From: Caulobacter sp. 73W
GTDB taxonomy: Bacteria > Pseudomonadota > Alphaproteobacteria > Caulobacterales > Caulobacteraceae
Direction: 5' to 3'
DNA: 64,000 nt
NCBI RefSeq assembly: GCF_041021955.1
Contig: NZ_CP158375.1
Coordinates: forward strand, 496,001-560,000
Under the pieces are notes generated by a model, which had not been told where the DNA came from, did not search any database, and was given only the letters and a program-made list of their open reading frames with translations. The position numbers and the translations under genes are program-made. This document shows positions 52,930-61,701 of this stretch, piece after piece (position 1 is the stretch's first letter; each line of letters begins with the position of its first letter).

Positions 52930-54126
52930 TCACAGTCGTCGTTCTGTCACATCAAGCCGCCAGGCCGCCGTCAGGACCAGCCCCGCGAGCCCCGCGACCA
53001 GCGCCACCAGCCCGCCCCAGCCGATGGCGGAGAAGACGTGGCCGCCGCTCGACCCGACGATGCTGGAGCCCAGATAGTAGAACAGCAGGTACAGCGAGGC
53101 GGCCTGCGCCTTGGCGGGTCCCGCCAGCCGCCCGACCCAGCCAGACGCCAGGGCGTGACCGCCGAAGAAGCCCGCCGTCACCAGCGCCACGCCCAGCACG
53201 GTCAGGGCCACGTTGGCGCTCAGGGTCAGGGCCGCGCCAGCCGCGATCAGCATCGCCGCCGCCGCCAGGACCAACCCTCGCCCCAGCTTGCCGCCCAGGG
53301 AGCCGAACAGCGGCGAGGCCGGCACGCCCGCTAGATAAACCAGGAAAATCGAGGCCACAGCGGCGTGACTGAGGTGGAACGGCGCGCCCAGCAGGCGGAA
53401 ACCCACATAGTTGTAGAGCGTCACGAACCCGCCCATCAGGCAGAAGCCGCAGACCAGAAGCCACGGCAGCCCTGGCGTGCGCAGGCTGGCGGCGTAGTCG
53501 CGCACCTGCTGGCGCACGGTCAGGTCGGCGCGCGCCCTGAACCGTCGTGACGGCGGCAGAAGCTTCACGAACACCACCGCGGCGGCCAGCCCGGCCAGGC
53601 CCACGCCGCCGACGGCCATGCGCCAGTCGCCGGTGAAGTCGGCCAGCAGGCCGCTGAGCAGCCGCCCGCTCATGCCGCCCACGGCCGTGCCGCCGACATA
53701 GAGGCCCATGATCGAACCCAGAGCCTCGGCCTTCGCCTCCTCCGCCAGATAGGTCATGGCGATGGCGGGGACGCCGGCCAGGGCGATCCCCAGCAAGGTT
53801 CGCGCGACCAGCAGGCTCGGCCAGTTCGGCGCGAGGGCGGCGATCAGGGTCAAGGCCGCCGAGGCGAACAACGAGACGGTCATCAGCGTCTTGCGCCCCA
53901 CCCGGTCCGCGATCGCCCCCGCCGCCAGCAACGAGACCGCCAGAGCGGCGGTGGACAGGGATAGGGCGAAAGAGCTGTCGGCGGGGTTCAGGCCAAAGCC
54001 GTCCGCGAACAGCGGCATCAGCGGCTGGACGCAGTAGAGCAGCGCGAAAGTGGCGAAGCCGGCGGCGAACAGGGCGATGGACACTCGGCGGTATTCCGGC
54101 GAGCCGCGGGTGAAGCCCTCGCTCAC
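52930..54126 (-). CDS. MFS transporter
   Basis: A 398-residue protein with twelve transmembrane helices. The loop 2-3 motif is ADRVGRK (about residue 73), and the layout matches the YnfM/arabinose-efflux-like group of drug:H+ antiporters: YCVQPLMPLFADGFGLNPADSSFALS near the N-terminus and GGKLGRG in the second half. Substrate unknown. It starts inside the DinG-like helicase stop codon (ATGA overlap), so the two are cotranscribed without an obvious functional reason. Confidence 0.92.
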   Translation of the reverse strand: MSEGFTRGSPEYRRVSIALFAAGFATFALLYCVQPLMPLFADGFGLNPADSSFALSLSTAALAVSLLAAGAIADRVGRKTLMTVSLFASAALTLIAALAPNWPSLLVARTLLGIALAGVPAIAMTYLAEEAKAEALGSIMGLYVGGTAVGGMSGRLLSGLLADFTGDWRMAVGGVGLAGLAAAVVFVKLLPPSRRFRARADLTVRQQVRDYAASLRTPGLPWLLVCGFCLMGGFVTLYNYVGFRLLGAPFHLSHAAVASIFLVYLAGVPASPLFGSLGGKLGRGLVLAAAAMLIAAGAALTLSANVALTVLGVALVTAGFFGGHALASGWVGRLAGPAKAQAASLYLLFYYLGSSIVGSSGGHVFSAIGWGGLVALVAGLAGLVLTAAWRLDVTERRL

Positions 54127-56852
54127 TGATCTTCCTTGAGGAACTCGGCGGTCGCCTCGATGGCCTCGACCAGGCTGACGCGCTGGATCTCCACCCCTTC
54201 GGGCAGGCTGGCGAACAGGCGGGTGGGCGCGGCGGCGTCGAGCATGACGAACACGCCCTTGTCATCCGCCCGGCGGATCAGGCGGCCAAAGGCCTGGGAG
54301 ATGCGGGCGCGGGCGGTGGCGTCGTCATAGCTCTTGCCCCCGAATCGTTGGCGGCGGGCCTTGTGCAGCAGGTCGGGGCGCGGCCACGGCACGCGGTCGA
54401 AGACCAGCAGGCGCAGGGAGCGGCCCGGCACGTCCACGCCATCCCGAACGGCGTCCGTGCCCAGCAGGCAGGCATCCCGCTCGGCGCGGAAGATGTCGAC
54501 CAGGGCGCCGACCTCCAGCGGATCGACGTGCTGGGCGTAGAGCGCCAGGCCCTTGTCGGCCAAGGGCGCGGCGATCCGCTCATGCACCGCCTTCAGGCGG
54601 CGGATGGCGGTGAACAGGCCAAGGCCCCCGCCCCCGGCGGCCAGGAACAGCTCGCGCATGGCGGCGGACACCTGGCGCGGGTCGTCGCGGCCCACGTCGG
54701 TCACCACGAAGGCGCGGGCGTTGTTGGCGTAGTCGAACGGCGAGGCCAGGCGCAGCAGCTTGGGCGGGTCAGGCAGGCGCGCCGCGCCGGTGCGCATCTC
54801 CGCCAGGGCGAAGGGGTCGTCGGCCGAGGGATCGGTCAGGGTGGCGCTGGTCACCAGCACGCCGTGGGCCCGCGACAGGACGGCGGCCTGCAGCGGCTGG
54901 GTGGGGTCGACCCAGTGGCGGCGGCAGGCGGCGTCGACCACCCGGCCATAGAGGAAGGTCGCCTCGAACCAGTCGACGAACTCGGGGTCGTCCTCGCTGT
55001 CCTCGTCGATGGCCTTCAGCATGGAGCGCCAGGCCGGCAGGGTCATGCGCGCCCGGCGGTCCAGGCCGCGCAGCGCCCCTTCGATGCGGGCGCGCTCGGA
55101 CGTCGGCAGGGTGTCGGTATCCTCGTCGAGCACGTCTTCCAGGTGCCGGGCGAGGGCCAGCAGCGGCGCCTCGACGGCCGCGATGGCGCGGGCGGCCTCG
55201 GCGGCGGTCTGACGGACCATGTCGAGGGCCGGACGGGCCGCGCATTCCATGCCAACATCGGAGGCCGTGGCGCGGGCGCGCAGCTGTTCCAGCACCACGA
55301 CCAGGAAGGCCTCGATCGGGCCGATGGGGTTCGCCTGGCCGTCGGGCGGGGCGACGCGGCCGGACCAGCCCTCGCCCGGCAGGGCGGCGGCGGCGTGCAG
55401 GGCGGCGCGCAGGGCGTCCCGCGCGGTCTCCCGGTCGCCCAGGATGTCCAGCAGCCGGGCCTCCAGCCCCCTGCCCCGCCGGCCGCGCCCCTCGGGACCC
55501 CGGATCCAGCGGCGCAGCTCGGCCAACTCCGCGCCCGACAGCGCCGACGAGAACGCGCTGTCGGCGGCCTCGAACAGGTGGTGGCCTTCGTCGAAGACGA
55601 TGCGCTTCAGCGTCGTCGTCTCCACATCGGTCTTCAGCCCCTTGGCCGAGCGCGCGCCGTCGAAGGCGGCCTGGGTCATGACCAGGGCGTGGTTGGCGAT
55701 GACGATGTCCGCCCGGCGGGAGGCGCGGACCGCCTTCTCCACGAAGCAGACGCGATAGTGCTGGCAGCCGGCGTGGACGCACTCGCCGCGCCGGTCGACC
55801 AGGTTGGCGGCGCTGGCCTGCATGGACGGCTGCACCGCGAACAGGGTCGGCAGCCAGGCCGGGAAATCGCCGCCGGTCATGTCGCCGTCGCGGCTGGCGC
55901 GGATCCAGCGGGCGGTCAGGCCCATGCCGATCAAGTCGGAGCCGCCCAGCTGTCCGGCGTTGCTCTGCTCCTGGAAGTTCAGCAGGCACAGGTAGTTCTC
56001 GCGCCCCTTGCGGACCACGGCCTTCTTGGCCCGCACCGCCGGGTCGGGAAAGATCGAGGCGCTTTCCCGCTCGATCTGCCGCTGCAGGGCGCGGGTGTAG
56101 GTGGAGACCCACACCGCCGGGCCGTTGGCCTCGGCCCACAGGGAGGCCGGGGCCAGATAGCCCAGGGTCTTGCCGACCCCGGTGCCCGCCTCGGCCAGCA
56201 TCATGCGCGGCTCGCCCTCGCGGTCGCGGGGCTGGAAGGCGTAGGCGGTCTCGGACGCGAACTCGGCCTGGGAGGGCCGGGCCTCGTCCAGGCCGGAGCG
56301 TTGCAGCAGGGAGGCCAGCCGGTCGGCGGCGCCCTGGGGGCTGATCGGCTTGGAGCCGGCCTCGCCCAGCGGCGCCTGATCCTCCCACTCCGGAATGCGG
56401 CTCCAGACATCCAGACCGCTGCTGCGGAAGGCGTTGCCCACGGGATAGGAGCGCAGCGCCCCGATCACCGGCGGCCCCCAGGCCCAGCCGCCCTTGGCCA
56501 GGGTCTCGGCCAGGGCCAGGGCCTCCTCCCGCGTCGGCCAGGGGGTCTGGGCGATCTCGGCCAGCAGCAGCTCGCACACCTTGCGCAGGGCCTGCGCCTG
56601 CTCCACCGCGCCCTTCGGCTCGGGCAGGCCTAGCGCCAGGGCCAGGCCGGCGGCGGACGGGGCGCAGAACCGCGCGGGGCGGACAAAGGCGTAGAGCTCC
56701 AGCGCGTCGAAGATGCGGCCCGAGCGCATGGGCGAATGCAGGCCCAGCCGCCGCGCGGTCATGCCCGCGTGGGCGACCAGCACCGGCCCCTGCTCCAGCA
56801 GGTCGCGCGCATCTGGCGGGCGCAGGGCGCGCGGCCCCGCCGCATCCGCCAC
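54123..56852 (-). CDS. DinG/XPD-like Fe-S DNA helicase
   Basis: A 909-residue superfamily 2 helicase. Walker A is AEAGTGVGKT (about residue 225); four cysteines for a 4Fe-4S cluster lie at YLCLLN and GECVHAGCQHYRVCF; the DEAH-type box reads FDEGHH; and motif VI is ARISQAFGRLIRR near the C-terminus. An extra N-terminal region of about 190 residues has HAGMTARRLGLHSPMRSGRIFDALELYAF. It likely unwinds 5'-3' forked or R-loop DNA in repair. The start is a GTG at 56852; the frame stays open to a CTG at 56894 (MAPALVVLPGPRGG), and the true start may lie there. Confidence 0.9.
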   Translation of the reverse strand: MADAAGPRALRPPDARDLLEQGPVLVAHAGMTARRLGLHSPMRSGRIFDALELYAFVRPARFCAPSAAGLALALGLPEPKGAVEQAQALRKVCELLLAEIAQTPWPTREEALALAETLAKGGWAWGPPVIGALRSYPVGNAFRSSGLDVWSRIPEWEDQAPLGEAGSKPISPQGAADRLASLLQRSGLDEARPSQAEFASETAYAFQPRDREGEPRMMLAEAGTGVGKTLGYLAPASLWAEANGPAVWVSTYTRALQRQIERESASIFPDPAVRAKKAVVRKGRENYLCLLNFQEQSNAGQLGGSDLIGMGLTARWIRASRDGDMTGGDFPAWLPTLFAVQPSMQASAANLVDRRGECVHAGCQHYRVCFVEKAVRASRRADIVIANHALVMTQAAFDGARSAKGLKTDVETTTLKRIVFDEGHHLFEAADSAFSSALSGAELAELRRWIRGPEGRGRRGRGLEARLLDILGDRETARDALRAALHAAAALPGEGWSGRVAPPDGQANPIGPIEAFLVVVLEQLRARATASDVGMECAARPALDMVRQTAAEAARAIAAVEAPLLALARHLEDVLDEDTDTLPTSERARIEGALRGLDRRARMTLPAWRSMLKAIDEDSEDDPEFVDWFEATFLYGRVVDAACRRHWVDPTQPLQAAVLSRAHGVLVTSATLTDPSADDPFALAEMRTGAARLPDPPKLLRLASPFDYANNARAFVVTDVGRDDPRQVSAAMRELFLAAGGGGLGLFTAIRRLKAVHERIAAPLADKGLALYAQHVDPLEVGALVDIFRAERDACLLGTDAVRDGVDVPGRSLRLLVFDRVPWPRPDLLHKARRQRFGGKSYDDATARARISQAFGRLIRRADDKGVFVMLDAAAPTRLFASLPEGVEIQRVSLVEAIEATAEFLKEDQ

Positions 56853-57049
56853 CCCGCCGCGCGGTCCGGGCAGGACGACGAGCGCGGGGGCCAGATCAAG
56901 AACTCGGGGCGAGCGCGTTCACCCCGTCTTCCTAGACCGCTCCGGGTGGAAACGGAACGGGAACGATGTCGCGCCGCACGGGGACCGGTGGTCTGTCATT
57001 GGCGCGCCGCGATCCATGGTCCAGTCTGCAGCGAACCGGAGGTTGAATC

Positions 57050-57838
57050 ATGCTCGCCCGAACCACGCTCGCCGCCGCCCTGACCCTGGCCTTCGCCAGC
57101 GCCGCCTCCGCTCAGATGGTGCCGCCGCCGGATCGTCCGATGATCATCGTCACCGGCATGGGCAAGGCGAGCAAACCTGCGGAATTCGCCCTTCTGGGCT
57201 TCACCGTCACCGGCGAGGGCAAGACCCCCGCCGAGGCGCTGAAGGCGATGAACGCCACCCGGGAGAAGATCGAGGCCAACTTGCGCGGACAGAAGGAGTT
57301 GAAGGTCACCGAACTGACCGCCGACCACTTGAACGTTCAGGATGCACGCGGCCCGGCATGCAGCGGCGCCCGTCCGATCGTTCCGCCGATCATGAACACC
57401 GGCGACTGCGCGGTGATCGGCGCCATCGCCTCGACCACCCTTCAGGCCCGACTTCAACCGCCTACGAAGCTGGGCGACGTCGCGTCGCTGGTGGTGCAAC
57501 TGGGCGGCAAGGCGCCCCGCCCGCACGGGACCGGACTGCTGAACCGCCGCGCGCTGGAAGCCGAGGCGACGACCGCCGCCGTGGCCGACGCCCGGCGCGA
57601 GGCAGAGGTCCTGGCCAAGGCGGCCGCCGTGAAGCTCGGACCGATCCTGCGCATCCAGGACGGCGACAGCCGCTTCGATGTTCGCGACCTCATGGTCAGC
57701 GGCAATAGGATGGACGCGCCGCCGCCACCGATGCCCATTCCCCCGGTGATGGAGCGGGTCGAATCCCCCACCGCCCTGACTATCCGCGACATCGAGGCTA
57801 ACGCCCGCGTGACGGTCATCTTCTCCATCGAGCCGTGA
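57050..57838 (+). CDS. SIMPL (DUF541) periplasmic protein
   Basis: A 262-residue protein with a signal peptide (ALTLAFASAASAQ). The SIMPL domain reads IIVTGMGKASKPAEFALLGFTVTGEGKTPAEALKAMNATREKIEANL near the start and ALEAEATTAAVADARREAEVLAKAAAVKLGPILRIQ near the end, with a final NARVTVIFSIEP strand. Homologues include oxidative-stress and membrane-associated proteins of unclear role. GGAGG precedes the ATG. Two Cys (GPACSG, TGDCAV) could pair. Confidence 0.9.
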   Translation: MLARTTLAAALTLAFASAASAQMVPPPDRPMIIVTGMGKASKPAEFALLGFTVTGEGKTPAEALKAMNATREKIEANLRGQKELKVTELTADHLNVQDARGPACSGARPIVPPIMNTGDCAVIGAIASTTLQARLQPPTKLGDVASLVVQLGGKAPRPHGTGLLNRRALEAEATTAAVADARREAEVLAKAAAVKLGPILRIQDGDSRFDVRDLMVSGNRMDAPPPPMPIPPVMERVESPTALTIRDIEANARVTVIFSIEP

Positions 57839-57910
57839 TGCGGTTGAGGGCCGTATCCAAAACCCAATCCGCCGCATCGAAACATAAGGGGAACGTGTTA
57901 TAGCCGTCGC

Positions 57911-60400
57911 ATGGACGGCTCGGCGCCCTCTTCCCTTCTGCCTCCCCGCTTCGCGGACTGGTTCGCCTCGCGTGGGTGGAGCGCGCGGGCGCATCAGCTG
58001 GCCATGGTGCAGAAGGGCCGCGAGGGTCGGCATTCGGTGCTGATCGCGCCCACGGGCGGGGGCAAGACCCTGGCCGGGTTCCTGCCCAGCCTGATCGAAC
58101 TGGCCGAGCGGCCGCCGTCCAACGGCCCCCTGCGCGGGGTCCACACCTTGTACATCTCGCCGCTCAAGGCGCTGGCCGTGGATGTCGAGCGCAACCTGAT
58201 GGCGCCGATCCGCGAGATGGGCCTGCCCATCGTGGCCGAGAGCCGCACGGGCGACACCGGGGAGGCGCGCAAGGCCCGCCAGCGGCTGAAGCCCCCGGAC
58301 ATCCTGCTGACCACGCCCGAACAGCTGGCGCTGTTCTGCGCCTGGGAAGGCGCGAGGACCTATTTCGAGGACCTGCGCTGCGTCATCATCGACGAGGTCC
58401 ACGCCATGTGGCCCAACAAGCGCGGCGACCTGCTGGCGCTGGGCCTGGCGCGCCTGCAGCAGTTCGCGCCGCAGATGCGGCGGGTCGGCCTGTCGGCGAC
58501 GGTGGACGATCCGGGGCTGATCGCGGAGTGGCTGTCGCCTGCTTCTCCTCCCCCGCAAGCGGGGCAGGAGAAGAGCGGCTCAGACGTCGACATCGTCTTC
58601 GGCCAGGGCGGGGTCACGCCCAAGGTGGAGGTGCTGGTCAGCGGCGGGCGGGTGCCGTGGGCCGGGCATACGGCCGAGCACGCCATGGCCGAGCTGTACG
58701 AGATCATCAAGCGGCAAAAGACCACCCTGGTGTTCGTCAACACCCGCTTCCAGGCGGAGTTCGCGTTCCAGGAGCTGTGGGCCCTGAACGACGACGATCT
58801 GCCCATCGGCCTGCATCACGGCAGCCTGTCGGCGGAGCAGCGGCGCAAGGTCGAGGCGGCCATGGCGCGCGGCGATCTGCGAGCCATCGTCTGCACCTCG
58901 ACCCTGGACATGGGCATCGACTGGGGCGACGTGGACCTGGTGGTGCAGCTGGCCGCGCCCAAGGGCAGCTCGCGCATGGTCCAGCGGATCGGGCGCTCGA
59001 ACCACCGGCTGGACGAGCCGTCCAAGGCCCTGCTGGTGCCGGCCAACCGCTTCGAGATGCTGGAATGCCGGGCCGCCGCCGACGCCATCGTCGAGAACGC
59101 CCTGGACGGCGAGCCGCGCCGCACCGGCACGCTGGACGTCCTGGCCCAGCACGTCATGGGCTGCGCCTGTTCTGAGCCGTTCGACCTTGTGGCTTTGTAC
59201 GACGAGGTGACCACCGCCGGCCCCTATCGCGGCCTGTCGTGGGAAGACTTCGAACAGGTGGTCGATTTCGTCTCGACCGGCGGCTATGCGCTGAAGACCT
59301 ATGACCGCTTCCGCCGGATCGTGAAAAGCCGCGAGGACGGCCTCTGGCGCGTGCGCAACGCCCAAACCGCGCAGCGTCATCGCCTGAACGTCGGGGCGAT
59401 CCTGTCGGCGGCGACGCTGAACGTGAAGGTCGCCATCGGCAAGCGCGGCGGGCGCAAGATCGGCCAGGCGGAGGAAGGCTTCTTCGAGCAGCTGAAGGCC
59501 GGCGACACCTTCGTCTTCGCGGGCCAGGTCTGGCGCTTCAACACCATCGTCGGCGAGGACGTGCTGGTCAGCCCGGCGCCCAAGGACAACCCCATGATCC
59601 TGTCATGGGGCGGGTCGAAGTTCCCCCTCTCCACCTACCTCGCCCAGCGGGTGCGGCGGATGATGTCGGACGAGCGGGAATGGAAGGCCCTGCCCGCCGA
59701 CGTTCAGGAATGGCTCGGCTACCAGAAGGCGCGCTCGGCCCTGCCGTCCGAGGACGAGCTGCTGGTGGAGACCTTCCCGCGCGGCAAGCGGCACCACATG
59801 GTCTGCTACAGCTTCGAGGGACGGCATGCGCACAACACTCTGGCCATGCTGCTGACCCGGCGAATGGAGCGGGCCGGTTTGCAGCCGCTGGGCTTCGTGG
59901 CCAACGACTACGCGGTCAACATCTGGGCGCTGAAGCCGTTGGACGAGGCCGACCTCGACGCCCTGTTCGACCAGGACATGCTGGGCGACGACCTGGAGGC
60001 GTGGCTGGACGAAAGCTACATGATGAAGCGCACCTTCAAGGGGGCGGCGATCATCGCGGGGCTGATCGAGCGGCGCTTCCCCGGCCAGGAGAAGAGCGGC
60101 CGGCAGGTGACCTTCAGCGCCGACCTGATCTACGACGTGCTGCGCAAGCACCAGCCGGACCACCTGCTGCTGAAGTGCGCGCGGCAGGATGCGGCGACCG
60201 ACCTCATCGACGTGGCGCGCGTGGCGGGGTTCCTGCGGCGCATCAAGGGCCGCATCCGGCATGCGGCCCTGTCCAAGGTTTCGCCCTTCGCCGTGCCGAT
60301 CATGCTGGAGATCGGGCGCGAACGGGTGAACCTGGGCGATGCGGGCGACGCCATCCTGGCCGAGGCCGAAGCCGACCTGATCGCGGAGGCGCTGGCTTGA
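57911..60400 (+). CDS. Ligase-associated DEXH-box helicase (Lhr-like)
   Basis: An 829-residue SF2 helicase of the Lhr type. Walker A is APTGGGKTLAG (about residue 50), the DEVH box is IIDEVHAMW, motif V is TSTLDMGIDWGDVDLV and motif VI is QRIGRSNHR. Winged-helix and Lhr-core domains follow. It matches the ligase-associated DNA damage response form, usually encoded with an ATP-dependent ligase, an exonuclease and PdeM; here only PdeM follows. A 32-base palindrome is inserted in frame at 58542-58573 between motifs III and IV. Confidence 0.93.
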   Translation: MDGSAPSSLLPPRFADWFASRGWSARAHQLAMVQKGREGRHSVLIAPTGGGKTLAGFLPSLIELAERPPSNGPLRGVHTLYISPLKALAVDVERNLMAPIREMGLPIVAESRTGDTGEARKARQRLKPPDILLTTPEQLALFCAWEGARTYFEDLRCVIIDEVHAMWPNKRGDLLALGLARLQQFAPQMRRVGLSATVDDPGLIAEWLSPASPPPQAGQEKSGSDVDIVFGQGGVTPKVEVLVSGGRVPWAGHTAEHAMAELYEIIKRQKTTLVFVNTRFQAEFAFQELWALNDDDLPIGLHHGSLSAEQRRKVEAAMARGDLRAIVCTSTLDMGIDWGDVDLVVQLAAPKGSSRMVQRIGRSNHRLDEPSKALLVPANRFEMLECRAAADAIVENALDGEPRRTGTLDVLAQHVMGCACSEPFDLVALYDEVTTAGPYRGLSWEDFEQVVDFVSTGGYALKTYDRFRRIVKSREDGLWRVRNAQTAQRHRLNVGAILSAATLNVKVAIGKRGGRKIGQAEEGFFEQLKAGDTFVFAGQVWRFNTIVGEDVLVSPAPKDNPMILSWGGSKFPLSTYLAQRVRRMMSDEREWKALPADVQEWLGYQKARSALPSEDELLVETFPRGKRHHMVCYSFEGRHAHNTLAMLLTRRMERAGLQPLGFVANDYAVNIWALKPLDEADLDALFDQDMLGDDLEAWLDESYMMKRTFKGAAIIAGLIERRFPGQEKSGRQVTFSADLIYDVLRKHQPDHLLLKCARQDAATDLIDVARVAGFLRRIKGRIRHAALSKVSPFAVPIMLEIGRERVNLGDAGDAILAEAEADLIAEALA
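58542..58573. repeat. Palindrome inside the helicase gene
   Basis: CTTCTCCTCCCCCGC-AA-GCGGGGCAGGAGAAG: 15-base arms, one mismatch, 2-base loop. It encodes Pro/Gln-rich SPASPPPQAGQEKSGS between conserved helicase segments WLS and VDIVFGQ, looking like a dispersed intergenic palindrome that landed in frame in a surface loop. Confidence 0.75.
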
Positions 60401-61113
60401 GTTCGAGCCGTTTCAGTTTCGCCGCCAATCCTTGCGGAGGATTGCGCGTGGGCCTGCATGGGGCCGAGCCGGTGCTGCGCGCCTCCGGCGCCCTGTGGCT
60501 GGAGGCCGAGCGCGCCCTGGTGGTGGCGGACCTGCACTTCGAGAAAGGCAGCGCCTACGCCGCGCGCGGCCAGATGCTGCCGCCCTATGACACCCGCGAG
60601 ACCCTGGACCGGCTGGAGCGGGAGCTGGCGGCGACCAACCCGGCCCTGCTGGTGTTCCTGGGCGACAGCTTCCACGACGGGACGGCCGAGGACCGGCTGG
60701 CGCAGGACGACGCCGTGCGGATCGCGGGTCTTGCCAAGGGCCGCACCCTGGTCTGGGCGGTGGGCAACCACGACGAAGACGGGCCCCAGACCCTGCCCGG
60801 CGAGATCATCGACGAGATCGAACTGTCGGGCCTGACCTTCCGCCATGAGCCGGAGCCGGGCGAGCAACCGGGCGAGGTCGCGGGCCACCTGCATCCCTGC
60901 GCCCGGGTGGCGGCGGGCGGCGGATCGGTGCGGCGGCGGTGCTTCGTCACCGACGGGCGGCGGCTGGTGATGCCGGCCTTCGGCGCCTTCACCGGCGGCC
61001 TGAACATCATGGACAAGGCCTTCGCCGGCCTGTTCGCGGCGGCGCCCATCGCCGGAGCGCTGGGGCGTGGGAAGGTCCATGCGGTCGGCTGGAAGTCGCT
61101 GCGGCCGGATTAG
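60397..61113 (+). CDS. pdeM: Ligase-associated metallophosphoesterase PdeM
   Basis: A 238-residue calcineurin-like phosphoesterase. Metal motifs are VVADLHFEKG (DxH), FLGDSFHD (GD), GNHDED (GNHD) and AGHLHP (GHxH). The length and ALWLEAERALVVADLHFEKGSAYA context match PdeM of the ligase-associated repair group, an endonuclease/phosphodiesterase. The start is TTG at 60397, overlapping the helicase TGA stop (TTGA), so it is translationally coupled. No ligase or exonuclease gene is adjacent. Confidence 0.9.
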   Translation: MSSSRFSFAANPCGGLRVGLHGAEPVLRASGALWLEAERALVVADLHFEKGSAYAARGQMLPPYDTRETLDRLERELAATNPALLVFLGDSFHDGTAEDRLAQDDAVRIAGLAKGRTLVWAVGNHDEDGPQTLPGEIIDEIELSGLTFRHEPEPGEQPGEVAGHLHPCARVAAGGGSVRRRCFVTDGRRLVMPAFGAFTGGLNIMDKAFAGLFAAAPIAGALGRGKVHAVGWKSLRPD

Positions 61114-61119
61114 CGCCGA

Positions 61120-61240
61120 CAAATCCTTCCCCTCTGGGGGGAGGTGTCCCGGAGGGACGGAGGGGGTCTGCTGCGTCAGAGCCTAGTCTCGCCCACTCCA
61201 CCACTTCGTGGTCCCCCTCCCCCAGAGGGGGAGGATTTTG
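61120..61240. repeat. 121-bp dispersed inverted-repeat element
   Basis: The ends are imperfect inverted repeats of 24 bases (61120-61143 and 61217-61240), both versions of AAATCCTCCCCCTCTGGGGGAG. The inside has GGTGTCCCGGAGGGACGGAG and CCACCACTTCGTGG. It lies between the convergent pdeM and DUF3429 genes. The palindrome at 42873-42895 is a solo copy of the end sequence. It resembles a non-coding MITE/REP-type element; also likely works as a terminator. Confidence 0.75.
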
Positions 61241-61246
61241 TCTCGT

Positions 61247-61696
61247 CTACAGGCTCATCGCCTGCTCGAGCGCCACCGCCAGAGCAATAGCCGCCCCGGC
61301 GGTAAGCAAAGTGCGCAGGCGCGGGCGCCAGGACGGGCCGTCGTGGCTGGTGGCGTCCCACAGCCATTGCAGCAGCAGCGCGGTCAGCACCCCGGCGATC
61401 TGCCAGACCGGGCCGAAATTGTCGCCGCCCAGCAGCAGCAGCCAGGCGATGGCCGGCGCGGCCAGGGAGAGGCCCAGCACCAGCCAGCGCGGTTGCGGCT
61501 TGTCGATCTCCAGCCCCGCATGGATGCCGCCCAGATAGGACAGCAGCGCGGTGGCGTAGGCGATCAGGCTGACCAGTCCGGCGGCGCGCAGATGCGACGG
61601 GCCGAAGCAGAACACCGCCGAGGCGGCGAACAGCGGCAGGATGGTCAGGACGCCGAGCATCCAGATCGCGCGGGGGGGCTTGGTCGCCAGGTCCAT
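61247..61696 (-). CDS. DUF3429 membrane protein
   Basis: A 149-residue integral membrane protein with about five hydrophobic helices. RAIWMLGVLTILPLFAASAVF, then LVSLIAYATALLSYLGGIHAGLE is the conserved DUF3429 region, and LLLQWLWDATSH lies near the end. Function unknown. The start at ATG 61696 has AGGAG at good spacing, 5 bases after the stop of the TIGR02186 gene, so it is the third gene in a TauE-TIGR02186-DUF3429 run. Confidence 0.87.
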   Translation of the reverse strand: MDLATKPPRAIWMLGVLTILPLFAASAVFCFGPSHLRAAGLVSLIAYATALLSYLGGIHAGLEIDKPQPRWLVLGLSLAAPAIAWLLLLGGDNFGPVWQIAGVLTALLLQWLWDATSHDGPSWRPRLRTLLTAGAAIALAVALEQAMSL

Positions 61697-61701
61697 GAAG
61701 A

